Assembly: GCA_025930755.1 (NCBI GenBank)
Contig: JAICOJ010000002.1
Coordinates: 38,873-102,872 of the forward strand
Origin: Gemmatimonadaceae bacterium
Lineage (GTDB): Bacteria; Gemmatimonadota; Gemmatimonadetes; Gemmatimonadales; Gemmatimonadaceae
Length of the DNA stretch: 64,000 nucleotides
Direction: 5' to 3'
In this document: piece by piece, positions 32,120 to 42,903 of the stretch
How the letters are laid out: every line of letters starts with the position of its first letter
Position numbering within the stretch: position 1 is the stretch's first letter
Translations under genes and position numbers: made by a program
Notes under the pieces: generated by a model
What the model was told of the DNA's origin: nothing
Seen by the model: only the letters and a program-made list of their open reading frames with translations
The model's database searches: none

Positions 32120-33429
32120 CGGTCGATCTCTCCCATCACGATGTCGATGCTGGCGTTGATGGCGATGACGTCGGACAGCAGATGCCCCTCGACCATCCTG
32201 GGGATCGCGGAAAGGTTCACGAACGACGGCGGACGAATGCGCCAACGCACCGGCTTCGATGTGCCGTCCGACACCATGTAGTAGCCCTTCTCCCCCTTCG
32301 GGCTTTCGACCGCAACGTACGATTCGCCCACGGGAGGCCGCGGGCCTTCCATCACCTGCTTGAAGTGGTGGATCATCGACTCCATGTCGCTCATCGCCTT
32401 CGATTTCGGCGGCAGCACGACGCGATGGTCGTCGACATTCACCGGGCCATCAGGCAGGCGATCAGCGGCTTGCTGGAGGATGCGGACAGATTGCCGCAGC
32501 TCCTCCATGCGGACGAGGAAGCGGTCGTACACGTCGCCGTTCGTGCCGATCGGCACGTCGAAGTCGTACGTCTCGTAGTCGAGGTACGGAAAGTCCTTTC
32601 GCACGTCGTAATCCACGCCCGATGCGCGAAGCATTGGTCCGGACAGCCCGTAGTTGGTCGCTTCGGCGGCCGTCATGGTGCCGAGGCCGACGGTGCGACC
32701 CACCCAGATCGCATTCCTGGTGAGCATGCGATCGACTTCATCGATGGTCTTGGGGAAGTGCGCGATGAACGCCCGCAACCCCTCCATCCATCCATCGGGA
32801 ATGTCGGCCGCCATTCCGCCGACGCGCGTGGCCGATGTCGTCAGACGCGCGCCAACCCAGGACTCGAGCAGCTTGTAGACGTTCTCCCGTTCCTGGAACG
32901 ACCACAGGAACGGCGTGAACGCGCCGATGTCGATGCAGGTCGTGCCCAACCACACGAGGTGCGAGATGATGCGCGAGAGCTCGGCCGCGATGACGCGGAG
33001 CACGGTGCAGCGCTCGGTGATCTCGATGCCGAAGAGACGCTCGGCGCCGATCGCGAAGGCGACGTTGTTGCCGATGGAATTGAGGTAGTCCTCGCGATCG
33101 GTCCACGGGATGATCTGATTGTACTGCCGGTACTCTCCGATCTTCTCGAAGCCGCAGTGCAGATACCCGATATGGGGAATGCATCGTACGACGGTCTCAC
33201 CATCGAGCTCGAGGACCAGACGAAGCACACCGTGCGTCGCCGGGTGTTGCGGGCCGATGTTGATGAGCATGTGCTCGCCGCCAAGCTCCGGCTCGAGCAT
33301 GGGCGGCTCCTCGAGCGCGATCGCCGACCCGCTGGCATCCGTCACCAACGGCGTGCGCACGGGACGTCCGCGCTCGTCGAGTCCCGTCGTGGCCAGCGCC
33401 ACGTCCACGGTTCGCCTGGTGGTCGCCAT
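32116..33429 (-). CDS. nuoD: NADH-quinone oxidoreductase subunit D
   Basis: The 49-kDa-type subunit forming the quinone pocket with NuoB. Quinone-site residues are in INIGPQHPATHGVLRLVLEL and HIGYLHCGFEKIGEYRQYNQ; FLWSFQERENVYKLLESWVG and YVAVESPKGEKGYYMVSDGT follow, and the protein ends in the usual ASIDIVMGEIDR. It has 437 residues; the N-terminus carries about 50 residues before the conserved start. ATG shares a base with the nuoC stop (TAATG). nuoC and nuoD are separate genes here. Confidence 0.97.
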   Translation of the reverse strand: MATTRRTVDVALATTGLDERGRPVRTPLVTDASGSAIALEEPPMLEPELGGEHMLINIGPQHPATHGVLRLVLELDGETVVRCIPHIGYLHCGFEKIGEYRQYNQIIPWTDREDYLNSIGNNVAFAIGAERLFGIEITERCTVLRVIAAELSRIISHLVWLGTTCIDIGAFTPFLWSFQERENVYKLLESWVGARLTTSATRVGGMAADIPDGWMEGLRAFIAHFPKTIDEVDRMLTRNAIWVGRTVGLGTMTAAEATNYGLSGPMLRASGVDYDVRKDFPYLDYETYDFDVPIGTNGDVYDRFLVRMEELRQSVRILQQAADRLPDGPVNVDDHRVVLPPKSKAMSDMESMIHHFKQVMEGPRPPVGESYVAVESPKGEKGYYMVSDGTSKPVRWRIRPPSFVNLSAIPRMVEGHLLSDVIAINASIDIVMGEIDR

Positions 33430-34130
33430 TATTCCCCGGTTCGCTCGCCGGCCTTCAACCGTTGCCGCATGTCGTCGGGCAGATCCTCGAACGCGTCGGC
33501 GATGGACAGCTCCTCCATCGAGTATCGCGCTTCGGGGTTCGCGGCCAGCGCCTGACGAAGCTGCTCGGCGCGCGAGAAGCGGCCGCGCAACGGGAAGTCC
33601 TTGCGGAGGGGGAAGCCTTCGCGATACTGCTCCCACATCAGAATGCGCCGAAGATCGGGATGACCGGTGAAGCGCACGCCGAACATGTCATAGCACTCGC
33701 GCTCCAGCCAATCCGCGCCGCGGTACACGGGCCACACGCTTTCGACCTCGAGCGGCGCGCCACGCGGCAGCTCGACCTTGAGACGGAGGAAACGGCGGCG
33801 CGGCAGAGATCGCAGGTGCCACACGACCTCGAGTGGCCGCTCAGGGTCGCGGAACTCCACGCCGGTGACGTCGGAGAGGTAGTCGTACTGCTGTTCCGGA
33901 TCGTCGTGCAGCCACCGCACGATCTCGAGCAGCCGCTCGCGCGCGACGTACACCGTGGTCTCTCCCCACACGACGTCGACGCGACGAACCGCGTCGCCGA
34001 ACCGCGATTGCAGCGCGGACGCCGTGGGGTTCGGCGGTCCGCCTTCACGAGGAACATTATGCGGGGTGACGGGCGCCGATCCGCCGGCGCCACCGTCGCC
34101 CGCGCGGGCGACAGGCGAGCTCGAAGTCAC
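33429..34130 (-). CDS. nuoC: NADH-quinone oxidoreductase subunit C
   Basis: The 30-kDa-type subunit, 233 residues. The family core is [20 protein letters not shown] then [20 protein letters not shown] and [20 protein letters not shown]. The GTG start overlaps the nuoB stop (GTGA). About 40 residues of low-complexity Ala/Gly/Pro sequence precede the conserved domain. Ends with a charged segment ([14 protein letters not shown]). Confidence 0.94.
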   Translation of the reverse strand: MTSSSPVARAGDGGAGGSAPVTPHNVPREGGPPNPTASALQSRFGDAVRRVDVVWGETTVYVARERLLEIVRWLHDDPEQQYDYLSDVTGVEFRDPERPLEVVWHLRSLPRRRFLRLKVELPRGAPLEVESVWPVYRGADWLERECYDMFGVRFTGHPDLRRILMWEQYREGFPLRKDFPLRGRFSRAEQLRQALAANPEARYSMEELSIADAFEDLPDDMRQRLKAGERTGE

Positions 34131-34747
34131 AAGCCGGAGCGCGTCTGGTGAACGGAGTTGCCGAACGGCTCCGACAGCTCGTCGATCGCCGCGGGTGGAA
34201 TGTAGAGCCCGCTTTTGGGATCCGGCTCCATCTCCCGCCGGATTTTCTCGTCGCCCATGTGCTCCTGCTTCACCTTTTCCTGAAGGAGGAGAATCCCGTA
34301 CATGAGCCCTTCGGGGCGCGGGGGGCATCCGGGGACGTAGACATCCACCGGGATGATCGTGTCGATCCCCTGCACCACCGCGTAGTTGTCGAACATGCCG
34401 CCCGACGAGGCGCACGCTCCCATCGAGATGCACCATTTCGGCTGCGGCATCTGTTGCCAGATGCGACGAATCACCGGCGCGAGCTTGAAAGGAACGCGAC
34501 CGGCGCAGATGAGGACGTCGGCCTGGCGAGGCGAGAAGCTCATGCGCTCCATGCCGAAGCGCGCAAGGTCGAACTTGCTCGCTGCCGTAGCCATGAACTC
34601 GATCGCGCAGCACGCCGTGCCGAAGGGCATGGGCCAGAGCGAGTTGGCGCGCGACCAGTTGACCAGCGCATCCAGCTTGGTGGTGACCCAGTTCTCGCCG
34701 CCCGTCGGCTCGAGGCCGCGCGGCTCGGGACGTGGGCTCAATCCCAT
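34127..34747 (-). CDS. nuoB: NADH-quinone oxidoreductase subunit B
   Basis: Carries the terminal cluster N2 that reduces quinone. Ligands are the tandem Cys in [20 protein letters not shown], Cys in [20 protein letters not shown] and Cys in [20 protein letters not shown]. The product has 206 residues. The ATG at 34747 lies inside the 3' end of nuoA (10-nt overlap); the frame remains open upstream but without conserved sequence. The C-terminal tail after [12 protein letters not shown] is about 35 residues and hydrophilic. Confidence 0.97.
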   Translation of the reverse strand: MGLSPRPEPRGLEPTGGENWVTTKLDALVNWSRANSLWPMPFGTACCAIEFMATAASKFDLARFGMERMSFSPRQADVLICAGRVPFKLAPVIRRIWQQMPQPKWCISMGACASSGGMFDNYAVVQGIDTIIPVDVYVPGCPPRPEGLMYGILLLQEKVKQEHMGDEKIRREMEPDPKSGLYIPPAAIDELSEPFGNSVHQTRSGL

Positions 34748-35142
34748 TGCAGCGCTCCCTTCTTCCACACGTAGACGAGGCCGACGATCAAAATGGCCAT
34801 GAAGACGAGCATTTCGACGAGTCCGAACATCGACACCTGTCCGCTGGGGCAGAGACCGTTCGTGAGCGGAACCGCGCAGCTCAGATTGCGAAAATACGCT
34901 CCCCACGGAATCAGGAAGACGGTTTCGATGTCGAAGATGATGAAGAGCATCGCGACCATGTAGAACTTGACCGAGAACCGCTCACGTGCTTCGCCGAGTG
35001 CGGGGATGCCGGACTCGTACGCGGACTGCTTTACCGGCGTGGGCCGGGAGCGCATGGTCAAGTGCGAGAGGCCGATCATGAGAATCGCATTGAAGACGAC
35101 GAATCCCATGAGCAGCAGGACCGGCAAATACGTGCGCGACAT
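34738..35142 (-). CDS. nuoA: NADH-quinone oxidoreductase subunit A
   Basis: Three-helix membrane subunit at the junction of the two arms, 134 residues. The flexible loop contains [20 protein letters not shown], with the conserved Y-E-S-G-x-P motif (Cys replaced by Ile after Gly), and helix two is [20 protein letters not shown]. It is the first gene of the nuo operon. GGAG stands about 5 nt before the ATG. The divergent spacer to dcd should hold the operon promoter. Confidence 0.95.
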   Translation of the reverse strand: MSRTYLPVLLLMGFVVFNAILMIGLSHLTMRSRPTPVKQSAYESGIPALGEARERFSVKFYMVAMLFIIFDIETVFLIPWGAYFRNLSCAVPLTNGLCPSGQVSMFGLVEMLVFMAILIVGLVYVWKKGALQWD

Positions 35143-35187
35143 CAGTCTCCGGACTTCGTGAAATTTTTCACGTTCTCCAGTCAGCGA

Positions 35188-35216
35188 ATATTATTGCGAC
35201 GAGAAAGACGATGGAA
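35188..35216 (-). promoter_or_regulatory. candidate nuo operon promoter
   Basis: TAATAT (35193-35188) is a good -10 box on the minus strand, about 45 nt before the nuoA ATG. The -35 position at 17-bp spacing reads TTCCAT, a weak match. The inverted repeat GTGAAA-AA-TTTCAC lies downstream in the presumed leader and could be an operator or an mRNA hairpin. Confidence 0.35.
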
Positions 35217-35225
35217 GGGAGAGCG

Positions 35226-35334
35226 ACTGCGAGCTGCGAGCTGCGAACGAAAAGCTCCCCCGGGCTCAGTCCGGGCCACCGATGATCCCGTACCCTAGGC
35301 CGTTGTTCGCCGGTCGCAGCTCGCGGTTCGCAGT
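35226..35334. repeat. paired inverted arrays of 7-bp repeats
   Basis: Left array 35226-35246 reads actgcga, gctgcga, gctgcga. Right array 35314-35334 reads tcgcagc, tcgcggt, tcgcagt, which is three copies of the same heptamer on the other strand. The arms form an imperfect inverted repeat of about 25 bp (22 matches by eye) around a 67-bp centre. Confidence 0.65.
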
Positions 35335-35440
35335 CGACTTTCTCCGCGCCAGGCCTTCCCCTGCGCGTTATCATTCCCCGCGCCACGATGCCGGCGATGG
35401 TCAGATCGTCGCGCTCGACCACCTCCTAAAGTCCCTTATC

Positions 35441-35995
35441 ATGTCCATCAAGTCGGATCGCTGGATCCGCCGCATGGCGCGCGAGCACGGCATGATCGAG
35501 CCCTACGAGGACCGTCAGGTCCGCCAGGGCGTGATCTCGTATGGAGTGAGCTCCTATGGCTACGATATGCGGGTCGCGCGCGAGTTCCGGATCTTTACGA
35601 ACGTGCTGAACTCGATCGTCGATCCGAAGGCGTTCGACCCGAAGTCGTTCGTGGAGTTCGAGGGGGATGTCTGCATTGTCCCGCCGAACTCGTTCGCGCT
35701 CGCCCGCTCCGTGGAATTCTTCCGCATTCCCCGGAAAGTCATGACGATATGCGTCGGCAAGTCGACATACGCGCGGTGCGGGATCATCACGAACGTCACG
35801 CCCTTCGAGCCGGAGTGGGAGGGCTACGTGACGCTCGAGATCTCGAACACGACGCCCCTGCCGGCGAAGATCTACGCGAATGAGGGAATCGCGCAGGTGC
35901 TCTTCTTCGAGGGAGACGAAGAGCCGGAGGTCTCGTACAAGGATAAAGCCGGCAAGTACCAGAATCAGCAGGGCGTGACGCTGCCGAAGCTCTGA
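35441..35995 (+). CDS. dcd: dCTP deaminase
   Basis: Converts dCTP to dUTP for thymidylate synthesis. The 184-residue product starts [20 protein letters not shown] and has [54 protein letters not shown] and [15 protein letters not shown], which cover the trimer active site. It is the only plus-strand gene in the window. The open frame extends upstream but the conserved N-terminus fixes the ATG. There is no ribosome site before it, so the message may be leaderless. The stop is 17 nt from the convergent end of the next gene. Confidence 0.95.
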   Translation: MSIKSDRWIRRMAREHGMIEPYEDRQVRQGVISYGVSSYGYDMRVAREFRIFTNVLNSIVDPKAFDPKSFVEFEGDVCIVPPNSFALARSVEFFRIPRKVMTICVGKSTYARCGIITNVTPFEPEWEGYVTLEISNTTPLPAKIYANEGIAQVLFFEGDEEPEVSYKDKAGKYQNQQGVTLPKL

Positions 35996-36012
35996 CCCGC
36001 CGGCCCCGCGCC

Positions 36013-36489
36013 CTAGAAGAACATGATCGCCAGCAGGATCAGGACGACGGCGATCCCGGCGATCGAGAGCCACATCGTCGTTCCCTTGCCTGCCGAGACC
36101 TGCGCAAGCGTTCCGGGATTGGTGCGCGGCGAGCGCCGCCGGTCCTCCCCGACGTGCGCACCGTGATCCGCGACGCCAGGCGTGGCGGGCACAGCGTCGG
36201 CGCCGCCGAGGGCCGCCTCGTCGAGGTCGCGGGGAACGGGCCGATCCGCCGGCACGGCGCGATCAGCGGGAACGCCACGCTCGGCCGGAGCCTCGGCGGG
36301 ATAGGTGCGATCGATGGGACGACGGGACGATTCGTCCTGTGGTCTCGGTCCAGTCAAGGCGATCTCCAGTAGATGTGCCTCGCTGGAATGCAGCAACCGC
36401 GCCAGCAGGTTTTCGAGGTACGGGTCGGCGTCGCTGGCGACCCGGGCGCACTGGCCCTGACGGCGTTGCCATAGCGCCACAGCGCGCAC
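36013..36489 (-). CDS. hypothetical tail-anchored protein
   Basis: A 158-residue protein I do not recognise. Residues about 20-50 look like an amphipathic helix (DPYLENLLARLLHSSEAHLL). The middle is a Pro/Arg/Asp-rich linker with short repeats (VPADRAVPADRPVPRD). The last 20 residues, MWLSIAGIAVVLILLAIMFF, form a single membrane helix at the very C-terminus, so the soluble part would face the cytoplasm. It lies downstream of sdhB after 88 nt and convergent with dcd. The reading frame avoids stops in keeping with real coding sequence, but the linker has low complexity. Function unknown. Confidence 0.6.
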   Translation of the reverse strand: MRAVALWQRRQGQCARVASDADPYLENLLARLLHSSEAHLLEIALTGPRPQDESSRRPIDRTYPAEAPAERGVPADRAVPADRPVPRDLDEAALGGADAVPATPGVADHGAHVGEDRRRSPRTNPGTLAQVSAGKGTTMWLSIAGIAVVLILLAIMFF

Positions 36490-36577
36490 GGAGGAGAGCC
36501 AGCTACATCCGCACTTTGGCTATCCCCTCTGCTCGCTGTGCCTCTCCGTGAGGATCTGACATGCTGGGCGTACGAGG

Positions 36578-37354
36578 CTAACCCTCGCCAGACGACCCAA
36601 CCCGCTCCTCGCGCCCCAACAACGACGCCCGCAGAAAATCCCGGTTCATTCTGGCGATCACGTCGATGCTGATCAGCTTGGGGCACGCTTCCTGACACTC
36701 GCCGATATTGGTGCAGTTGCCGAACGCCTCCATGTCCATTTGCGAGACCATTCGCAGCACACGTTTCGCGCGTTCGGGCTGCCCCTGCGGCAGCAGGCCG
36801 AGGTGCGCGATCTTCGCAGCGGCGAAGAGCGACGCGGACGCGTTCGGGCATGCCGCGACACAGGCTCCACACCCGATGCAGGCGGCGGCATCCATCGCCG
36901 AATCGGCGTCGTCCTTCGCGACGAGCACTGCGTTCGCGTCGGGGACACCGCCTGTCCGCGCGCTGATGTAGCCCCCTGCGGCGATGATGCGGTCGAGTCC
37001 GCTGCGATCGACCACGAGGTCGCGCACGACGGGAAATGCCTTCGCGCGCCATGGCTCGATCACCACCTCCTGGCCGTCACGGAAGCTCCGGAGATGTAGC
37101 TGACAGGTGGCGGTTCCGCGCATCGGGCCATGAGCGACGCCGTTGATCATGAGCCCGCACGAGCCGCAAATCCCCTCGCGGCAGTCGTGATCGAACGCGA
37201 TGGGCGCTTCACCCTGCTCGATCAGCCGCTCGTTGACGACGTCCAGCATCTCGAGGAACGACATGTCGGCCGAGAGATCGGGCGCGTCGTACGCCACGAA
37301 CCGCCCGGCCGCGGTCGGCCCCGGCTGGCGCCACACACGCAGCTTGAGGTGCAT
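36578..37354 (-). CDS. sdhB: succinate dehydrogenase iron-sulfur subunit
   Basis: Electron-transfer subunit of complex II. [2Fe-2S] ligands are in [20 protein letters not shown] with a later Cys in [10 protein letters not shown]; the C-terminal ferredoxin part has [18 protein letters not shown] and [18 protein letters not shown]. It has 258 residues, in keeping with the menaquinone-type group. ATG chosen 2 nt after the sdhA stop; a GTG 6 nt upstream would overlap sdhA by 2 nt and is possible. Confidence 0.95.
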   Translation of the reverse strand: MHLKLRVWRQPGPTAAGRFVAYDAPDLSADMSFLEMLDVVNERLIEQGEAPIAFDHDCREGICGSCGLMINGVAHGPMRGTATCQLHLRSFRDGQEVVIEPWRAKAFPVVRDLVVDRSGLDRIIAAGGYISARTGGVPDANAVLVAKDDADSAMDAAACIGCGACVAACPNASASLFAAAKIAHLGLLPQGQPERAKRVLRMVSQMDMEAFGNCTNIGECQEACPKLISIDVIARMNRDFLRASLLGREERVGSSGEG

Positions 37355-37356
37355 CG

Positions 37357-39270
37357 TCACTTGTAGCTCCTCTGCGCGAGCTGAACGTTCTCGAATACGA
37401 GCGGCTCGCGGTGCAGCACGGGCTCTGCGCCCTCGCCCGCATACTCCCACGCGGCGACGTAGGCAAAGCGCTCGTCGTCGCGCTTGGCCTCGCCATCCGG
37501 TGTTTGGTGCTCCTCGCGGAAGTGGCCCCCACACGACTCCTCGCGGTGCAGCGCGTCTCGGCACATGAGCTCGGCGAACTCGAGGAAGTCGGCGACGCGG
37601 TTCGCCTTCTCCAGTGCCTGATTCAACTCGGCATCACTCCCCGGTACGGTCACGTTCTCCCAGAACTCGGCGCGGATCTCGGGGATGCGTCGCAGCGCTT
37701 CCCCGAGTCCGTGTGCCGTTCTCGCCATTCCGCACTTGTCCCACATGAGGGCGCCGAGCTCCCGGTGGAACGAGTCGACGGTCCGTGAGCCGCCGATCGA
37801 GAGGAGTCGCTTCGTCTTCCGGGCAACGCCTTCGAGGGCGCCACGAACCTCGGGGTGATCGGCGCTGACCTTGTCGAGCTTCGCGGTCGCCAGGTAGTCC
37901 CCGATCGTGACCGGAATGATGAAGTAGCCGTCGGCCAACCCCTGCATGAGGGCGCTTGCGCCGAGGCGGTTTGCGCCGTGATCGGAGAAGTTCGCTTCGC
38001 CCAGCACATGCAGGCCGGGAATCGTGCTCATGAGATCGTAGTCCACCCACAGCCCGCCCATGGTGTAGTGCACCGCGGGGTAGATGCGCATCGGAACGCG
38101 GTAGGGGTCCTCGTCGGTGATGCGCTGATACATCTCGAAGAGGTTGCCATACCGCTCCTCGATCGTTTGCCGGCCGAGTCGCGTGATCGCGTCGGCGAAG
38201 TCGAGATACACGCCGCGCCCGCCCGGGCCGACGCCACGCCCGTCGTCGCACGCTTCCTTGGCCGCTCGTGAGGCAATGTCCCTCGGCGAGAGGTTCCCGA
38301 AGCTCGGATACTTTCGCTCGAGGTAGTAGTCCCGCTCCGCCTCCGGGATCTCGTGAGGTGGACGCGTGTCCCCAGCGCGCTTTGGCACCCACACGCGTCC
38401 GTCGTTGCGCAGACTCTCCGACATCAGCGTGAGCTTCGACTGGTAGTCGCCGCTCACCGGGATGCACGTGGGGTGAATCTGCGTGAAGCAGGGATTGCCG
38501 AACGCGGCGCCGCGCTTCCAGGCACGGAACGTGGCCGTGACGTTCGATCCGCGCGCGTTGGTCGACAGATAGAACACGTTGCCGTACCCGCCCGTCGCCA
38601 ACACCACCGCGTCGGCGACATGGGCGGCCACCTCACCGGTGACGAGGTTCCGCGTCACCATCCCGCGACAGCGACCGTCGATGAGGATCAGGTCGAGCAT
38701 CTCCGTCCGCGGATACATCAGGACCGTGCCGCGCGCGATCTCCTTGCACAGCGCCTGGTATGCGCCGAGCAGAAGCTGCTGCCCGGTCTGCCCGCGTGCG
38801 TAAAAGGTGCGCGAGACCTGGGCACCCCCGAAGGAGCGATTGGCGAGGTACCCGCTGTACTCGCGAGCGAACGGGACGCCCTGCGCCACACACTGGTCGA
38901 TGATGTCGACGCTGATCTGGGCGAGGCGGTACACGTTGGCCTCACGAGCGCGAAAGTCTCCGCCCTTGATCGTGTCGTAGAACAACCGCCAGATGCTGTC
39001 GCCGTCATTCTGATAGTTCTTCGCGGCGTTGATTCCCCCCTGGGCCGCAATACTATGGGCACGCCGCGGTGAATCCTGAAAGCAGAAACAGCTCACCTGA
39101 TAGCCGAGCTCGGCGAGCGAGGCGGCAGCCGACGCGCCCGCCAACCCGGATCCGACGACGAGGACTTTGTAGCGACGCTTGTTGGCGGGATTCACCAGCT
39201 TCATTTCGAAGCGATGGCGGTCCCACTTCTCGGCGAGCGGCCCGGCGGGGGTCCTGGCGCGTAGCTCCAT
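37357..39270 (-). CDS. sdhA: succinate dehydrogenase flavoprotein subunit
   Basis: FAD-containing catalytic subunit oxidising succinate to fumarate. The 637-residue product has [20 protein letters not shown] (dinucleotide fold), [20 protein letters not shown] with the FAD-linked His, [14 protein letters not shown] [20 protein letters not shown], and the substrate Arg region [20 protein letters not shown]. Length and loops fit the long SdhA of three-subunit, menaquinone-reducing enzymes. Start [20 protein letters not shown] lies 7 nt after the sdhC stop; the frame upstream overlaps sdhC. Confidence 0.96.
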   Translation of the reverse strand: MELRARTPAGPLAEKWDRHRFEMKLVNPANKRRYKVLVVGSGLAGASAAASLAELGYQVSCFCFQDSPRRAHSIAAQGGINAAKNYQNDGDSIWRLFYDTIKGGDFRAREANVYRLAQISVDIIDQCVAQGVPFAREYSGYLANRSFGGAQVSRTFYARGQTGQQLLLGAYQALCKEIARGTVLMYPRTEMLDLILIDGRCRGMVTRNLVTGEVAAHVADAVVLATGGYGNVFYLSTNARGSNVTATFRAWKRGAAFGNPCFTQIHPTCIPVSGDYQSKLTLMSESLRNDGRVWVPKRAGDTRPPHEIPEAERDYYLERKYPSFGNLSPRDIASRAAKEACDDGRGVGPGGRGVYLDFADAITRLGRQTIEERYGNLFEMYQRITDEDPYRVPMRIYPAVHYTMGGLWVDYDLMSTIPGLHVLGEANFSDHGANRLGASALMQGLADGYFIIPVTIGDYLATAKLDKVSADHPEVRGALEGVARKTKRLLSIGGSRTVDSFHRELGALMWDKCGMARTAHGLGEALRRIPEIRAEFWENVTVPGSDAELNQALEKANRVADFLEFAELMCRDALHREESCGGHFREEHQTPDGEAKRDDERFAYVAAWEYAGEGAEPVLHREPLVFENVQLAQRSYK

Positions 39271-39277
39271 CGTCGGC

Positions 39278-39931
39278 CTAACGAAGCGCCCCAAGCAGAA
39301 CCGCGATCGGCACGCTGACGAACCCCAGCGGGACCGCCACCGCAATGATCGTCGCGAACCGGCGCCGAGCCGCGTTCACGCGCTCGTGCTCGATGCCGAG
39401 CGTCTGAAACATGCTCCACGTTCCGTGATACAGGTGCATCGCCAGCGCGACCATGGCGACGACGTAAATCCCGGCGACCCACCACACGCGAAAGGCCGTC
39501 GTAATGTTGTGATACGGGGCAAGGTGAATGAAGTCGGAATGCGCCTGGCCGGTCGTGAAATGGAGGATGTGATAGACGAGGAACAGGAGGAGCGCGACGC
39601 CTCCCCACCGCATCGTCCGCGAGGCGGAGCTCGATGCCTGCGGCACGAAGCGCTGATACGCGGTGGGCCGCGCTGCGCGGGCGAGTACGGCGAGCTGCGT
39701 GGCCGCGACGACGTGCAGCACGACCGACACGAGCAGCAGCACGCGCACGCCCCACAAGAGCACCGGGAGTGTGCGCAGACTCGCGGCATAGCCGTCGATG
39801 GCGCTCGGGCCGACGAAGATCAGCAGGTTGGCCGTCACGTGCGCGAGGATGTAGCCCACGAGCACGATGCCCGTCACCGCCATCACAACCTTCTTGCCGA
39901 TCGTGGAGCCCCAGAACCGCCCGAACGGCAT
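39278..39931 (-). CDS. sdhC: succinate dehydrogenase cytochrome b subunit
   Basis: Single large membrane anchor of complex II, 217 residues and five helices, of the di-heme b558 type. Candidate heme His residues are in [51 protein letters not shown] and [16 protein letters not shown] one-anchor enzyme with long SdhA points to menaquinone as acceptor, agreeing with the mqn genes. It lies 6 nt after mdh and 7 nt before sdhA. Confidence 0.9.
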   Translation of the reverse strand: MPFGRFWGSTIGKKVVMAVTGIVLVGYILAHVTANLLIFVGPSAIDGYAASLRTLPVLLWGVRVLLLVSVVLHVVAATQLAVLARAARPTAYQRFVPQASSSASRTMRWGGVALLLFLVYHILHFTTGQAHSDFIHLAPYHNITTAFRVWWVAGIYVVAMVALAMHLYHGTWSMFQTLGIEHERVNAARRRFATIIAVAVPLGFVSVPIAVLLGALR

Positions 39932-39937
39932 CGCCGA

Positions 39938-41140
<1,203 letters not shown>

Positions 41141-42121
41141 TTACCCGCCTACCTCCGACAGCGCGCGAAGCCCGCCGACCTTCATCTGCAGCAGCGCGTG
41201 CTCGCGCGGCTTCTCCGCCAGCGCCTGGACGTAGAGCGGAACGAGATCCTCACCGCGGCGAAGGGGATCGCGAAGATTCACCTCGTGATCGCCGAAGAGG
41301 CAGGTGCGCAGGCGGCCGTCGGCGGTGAGGCGGACACGGTTGCAGGTGTCGCAGTACGTGTGCGTCATCGGCGTGATGAGACCGATCGTGCCAGCCGCTC
41401 CGTCGAATCGGTAGTATCGGGCGGGGCCGTTGCCGCGCCGAGGCGCGGTTGCCGGTCTGAGCGTCCCGAGAGGCGCGATCCGCGCAAGCACCTCGTCGCT
41501 GGGGACGACGTGCTCCCACGTGAGCGAGCGGAGATCGCCGACCGGCATGAGCTCGATGAATCGCACGTGCCACGCGTGCTGGAGTGTGAGGCGCGCGAAA
41601 TCCTCCAGCTCGTCATCGTTGATGCCGCGCATGACGACGACGTTGATCTTGATCGGATCGAGACCGGCGCGTTGCGCCGCCAATGCGGCACCGACGGGGT
41701 CGAACGGGATGGATCGGCGCGCAATCGCGGCGATACGCTCCGGCCGGAGCGAGTCTGCGCTCATGTTGATGCGGTCGAGACCTGCGGCGCGCAGCGTGTC
41801 CGCCATCGCCTCGAGCTTCACCCCATTCGTCGAGAGGGCGATGTCCTCGATGCCGGCGACTGCCCGCACCATCGTGATGAGGCGCTCGAGCTGCGGCCGG
41901 ATGGTGGGCTCGCCGCCCGTTATGCGCACACGGCGCAGACCGAGGGGGGCGAGTTGGCCGACGATCGCGGCGATCTCCTCGTACGAGAGAATGTCGTGTT
42001 TGGGCAGCCACTCGAGACCCTCCGATGGCATGCAGTAGAGGCATCGGAAGTTGCAGCGGTCCGTCACCGAGATGCGCAGGTACTCGATGCGTCTGCCGAA
42101 CTGGTCGACGAGTGTCTTCAT
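41141..42121 (-). CDS. moaA: GTP 3',8-cyclase
   Basis: Radical SAM enzyme starting molybdenum cofactor synthesis. The 326-residue product has the first cluster motif CNFRCLYC (C23, C27, C30), RVRITGGEPTIRPQLERLI for SAM binding, and the second cluster in YCDTCNRVRLTADGRLRTC. It ends in the Gly-Gly dipeptide (EVGG) that is functionally conserved in MoaA. Start MKTLVDQFGRRIEYLRISVT overlaps the moaE stop by 4 nt. moaC is not in this window. Confidence 0.95.
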   Translation of the reverse strand: MKTLVDQFGRRIEYLRISVTDRCNFRCLYCMPSEGLEWLPKHDILSYEEIAAIVGQLAPLGLRRVRITGGEPTIRPQLERLITMVRAVAGIEDIALSTNGVKLEAMADTLRAAGLDRINMSADSLRPERIAAIARRSIPFDPVGAALAAQRAGLDPIKINVVVMRGINDDELEDFARLTLQHAWHVRFIELMPVGDLRSLTWEHVVPSDEVLARIAPLGTLRPATAPRRGNGPARYYRFDGAAGTIGLITPMTHTYCDTCNRVRLTADGRLRTCLFGDHEVNLRDPLRRGEDLVPLYVQALAEKPREHALLQMKVGGLRALSEVGG

Positions 42122-42555
42122 GGGCCGACTTCCGCTCGCGCCGCGGTGGGATCGACCCACGCGCGCGTTCCGTCGACGTATTCCTCGCGCTTCCAAATCG
42201 GAACGCGACGCTTCAGCTCCTCGATGACGAAGCGCGACGCGTCGTACGCTTCAGCGCGATGCGGGTGCGCGACGGCAATTACGACGCTCGCCTCGCCGAG
42301 CCCCATCCTGCCAAGGCGATGCTCGACGACGATGTCACTGGTGCCAAACCGCGATACCGCTTCGGTAACGATCGCCTCGAGCTCGCGAGCCGCCATCGCT
42401 TCATACGCCGTGTACTCGATTCCGCTAACGGCGCGACCCTCGTTCACCTCTCGCACCGTGCCGACGAAAACGATCGACGCCCCGTTGGCGACGCTGGCGA
42501 CTTCCGCCAGCAGCGCGGTGGCATCGAGCGGCGTAGGAACGACCGCGGCGCGCAT
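42118..42555 (-). CDS. moaE: molybdopterin synthase catalytic subunit
   Basis: Large subunit that inserts sulfur into precursor Z to make molybdopterin. The 145-residue product shows GASIVFVGTVREVNEGRAVS, IEYTAYEAMAARELEAIVTE, VEHRLGRMGLGEASVVIAVA with the conserved His-Arg, and RVPIWKREEYVDGTRAWVDP with the catalytic Lys. It overlaps moaD by one base and moaA by four, so the three form one operon. Confidence 0.95.
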   Translation of the reverse strand: MRAAVVPTPLDATALLAEVASVANGASIVFVGTVREVNEGRAVSGIEYTAYEAMAARELEAIVTEAVSRFGTSDIVVEHRLGRMGLGEASVVIAVAHPHRAEAYDASRFVIEELKRRVPIWKREEYVDGTRAWVDPTAARAEVGP

Positions 42556-42797
42556 CAGCCGCCGGCCACCGGCGGGATCACGGCGACCTCGTCCCCATGA
42601 CGAAGCACCTGGTCGGGCCGTGCATAACGCTCATTGACGGCGACGAGCGGCGCCGGTGGGAGACGGCGCTCGGGGTCGAGCGAATGCAAGTGGCGCAATA
42701 GCTCGCCAACTGTCGACCCGTTCGGCACTTCCATCTCCATCCGGCCTCGTCCGAAAACGTCTGCGTACGACGCGAAGAACAGGGCGGTGATCGTCAT
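42555..42797 (-). CDS. moaD: molybdopterin synthase sulfur carrier subunit
   Basis: Ubiquitin-like sulfur carrier of 80 residues. The C-terminal Gly-Gly (AVIPPVAGG) accepts sulfur as a thiocarboxylate. NGSTVGELLRHLHSLDPERR and LVAVNERYARPDQVLRHGDE are typical. It is first in the moaD-moaE-moaA operon; its promoter must lie in the 106-nt spacer after the HU terminator. Confidence 0.92.
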   Translation of the reverse strand: MTITALFFASYADVFGRGRMEMEVPNGSTVGELLRHLHSLDPERRLPPAPLVAVNERYARPDQVLRHGDEVAVIPPVAGG

Positions 42798-42842
42798 CTC
42801 GTACAGTCGCGAGAGGGCGCAGCACTGGCAAGTCCGTCACGG

Positions 42843-42883
42843 AAATGAAAAGCGCGCCGAGGCGTTGAAACGGCCCGGCGCGC
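42843..42883 (-). terminator. rho-independent terminator after the HU gene
   Basis: On the minus strand GCGCGCCG (42883-42876) pairs with CGGCGCGC (42859-42852) and the loop forms a second GGC/CGTT stem. TTTTCATTT follows at once (42851-42843). It starts 21 nt after the HU stop and insulates HU from moaD. Confidence 0.75.
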
Positions 42884-42903
42884 GGTCGTGAACGAACTCG
42901 TTG

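Larger units (their letters stand above)
35143..35440. other. divergent nuoA-dcd intergenic region
   Basis: This 298-bp spacer separates the nuo operon (minus) from dcd (plus). It contains an imperfect inverted repeat GTGAAA-AA-TTTCAC about 15 nt before nuoA, a candidate nuo -10 box, and two arrays of 7-bp repeats in inverted orientation. No ribosome site precedes the dcd ATG. No coding sequence is convincing here. Confidence 0.6.
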
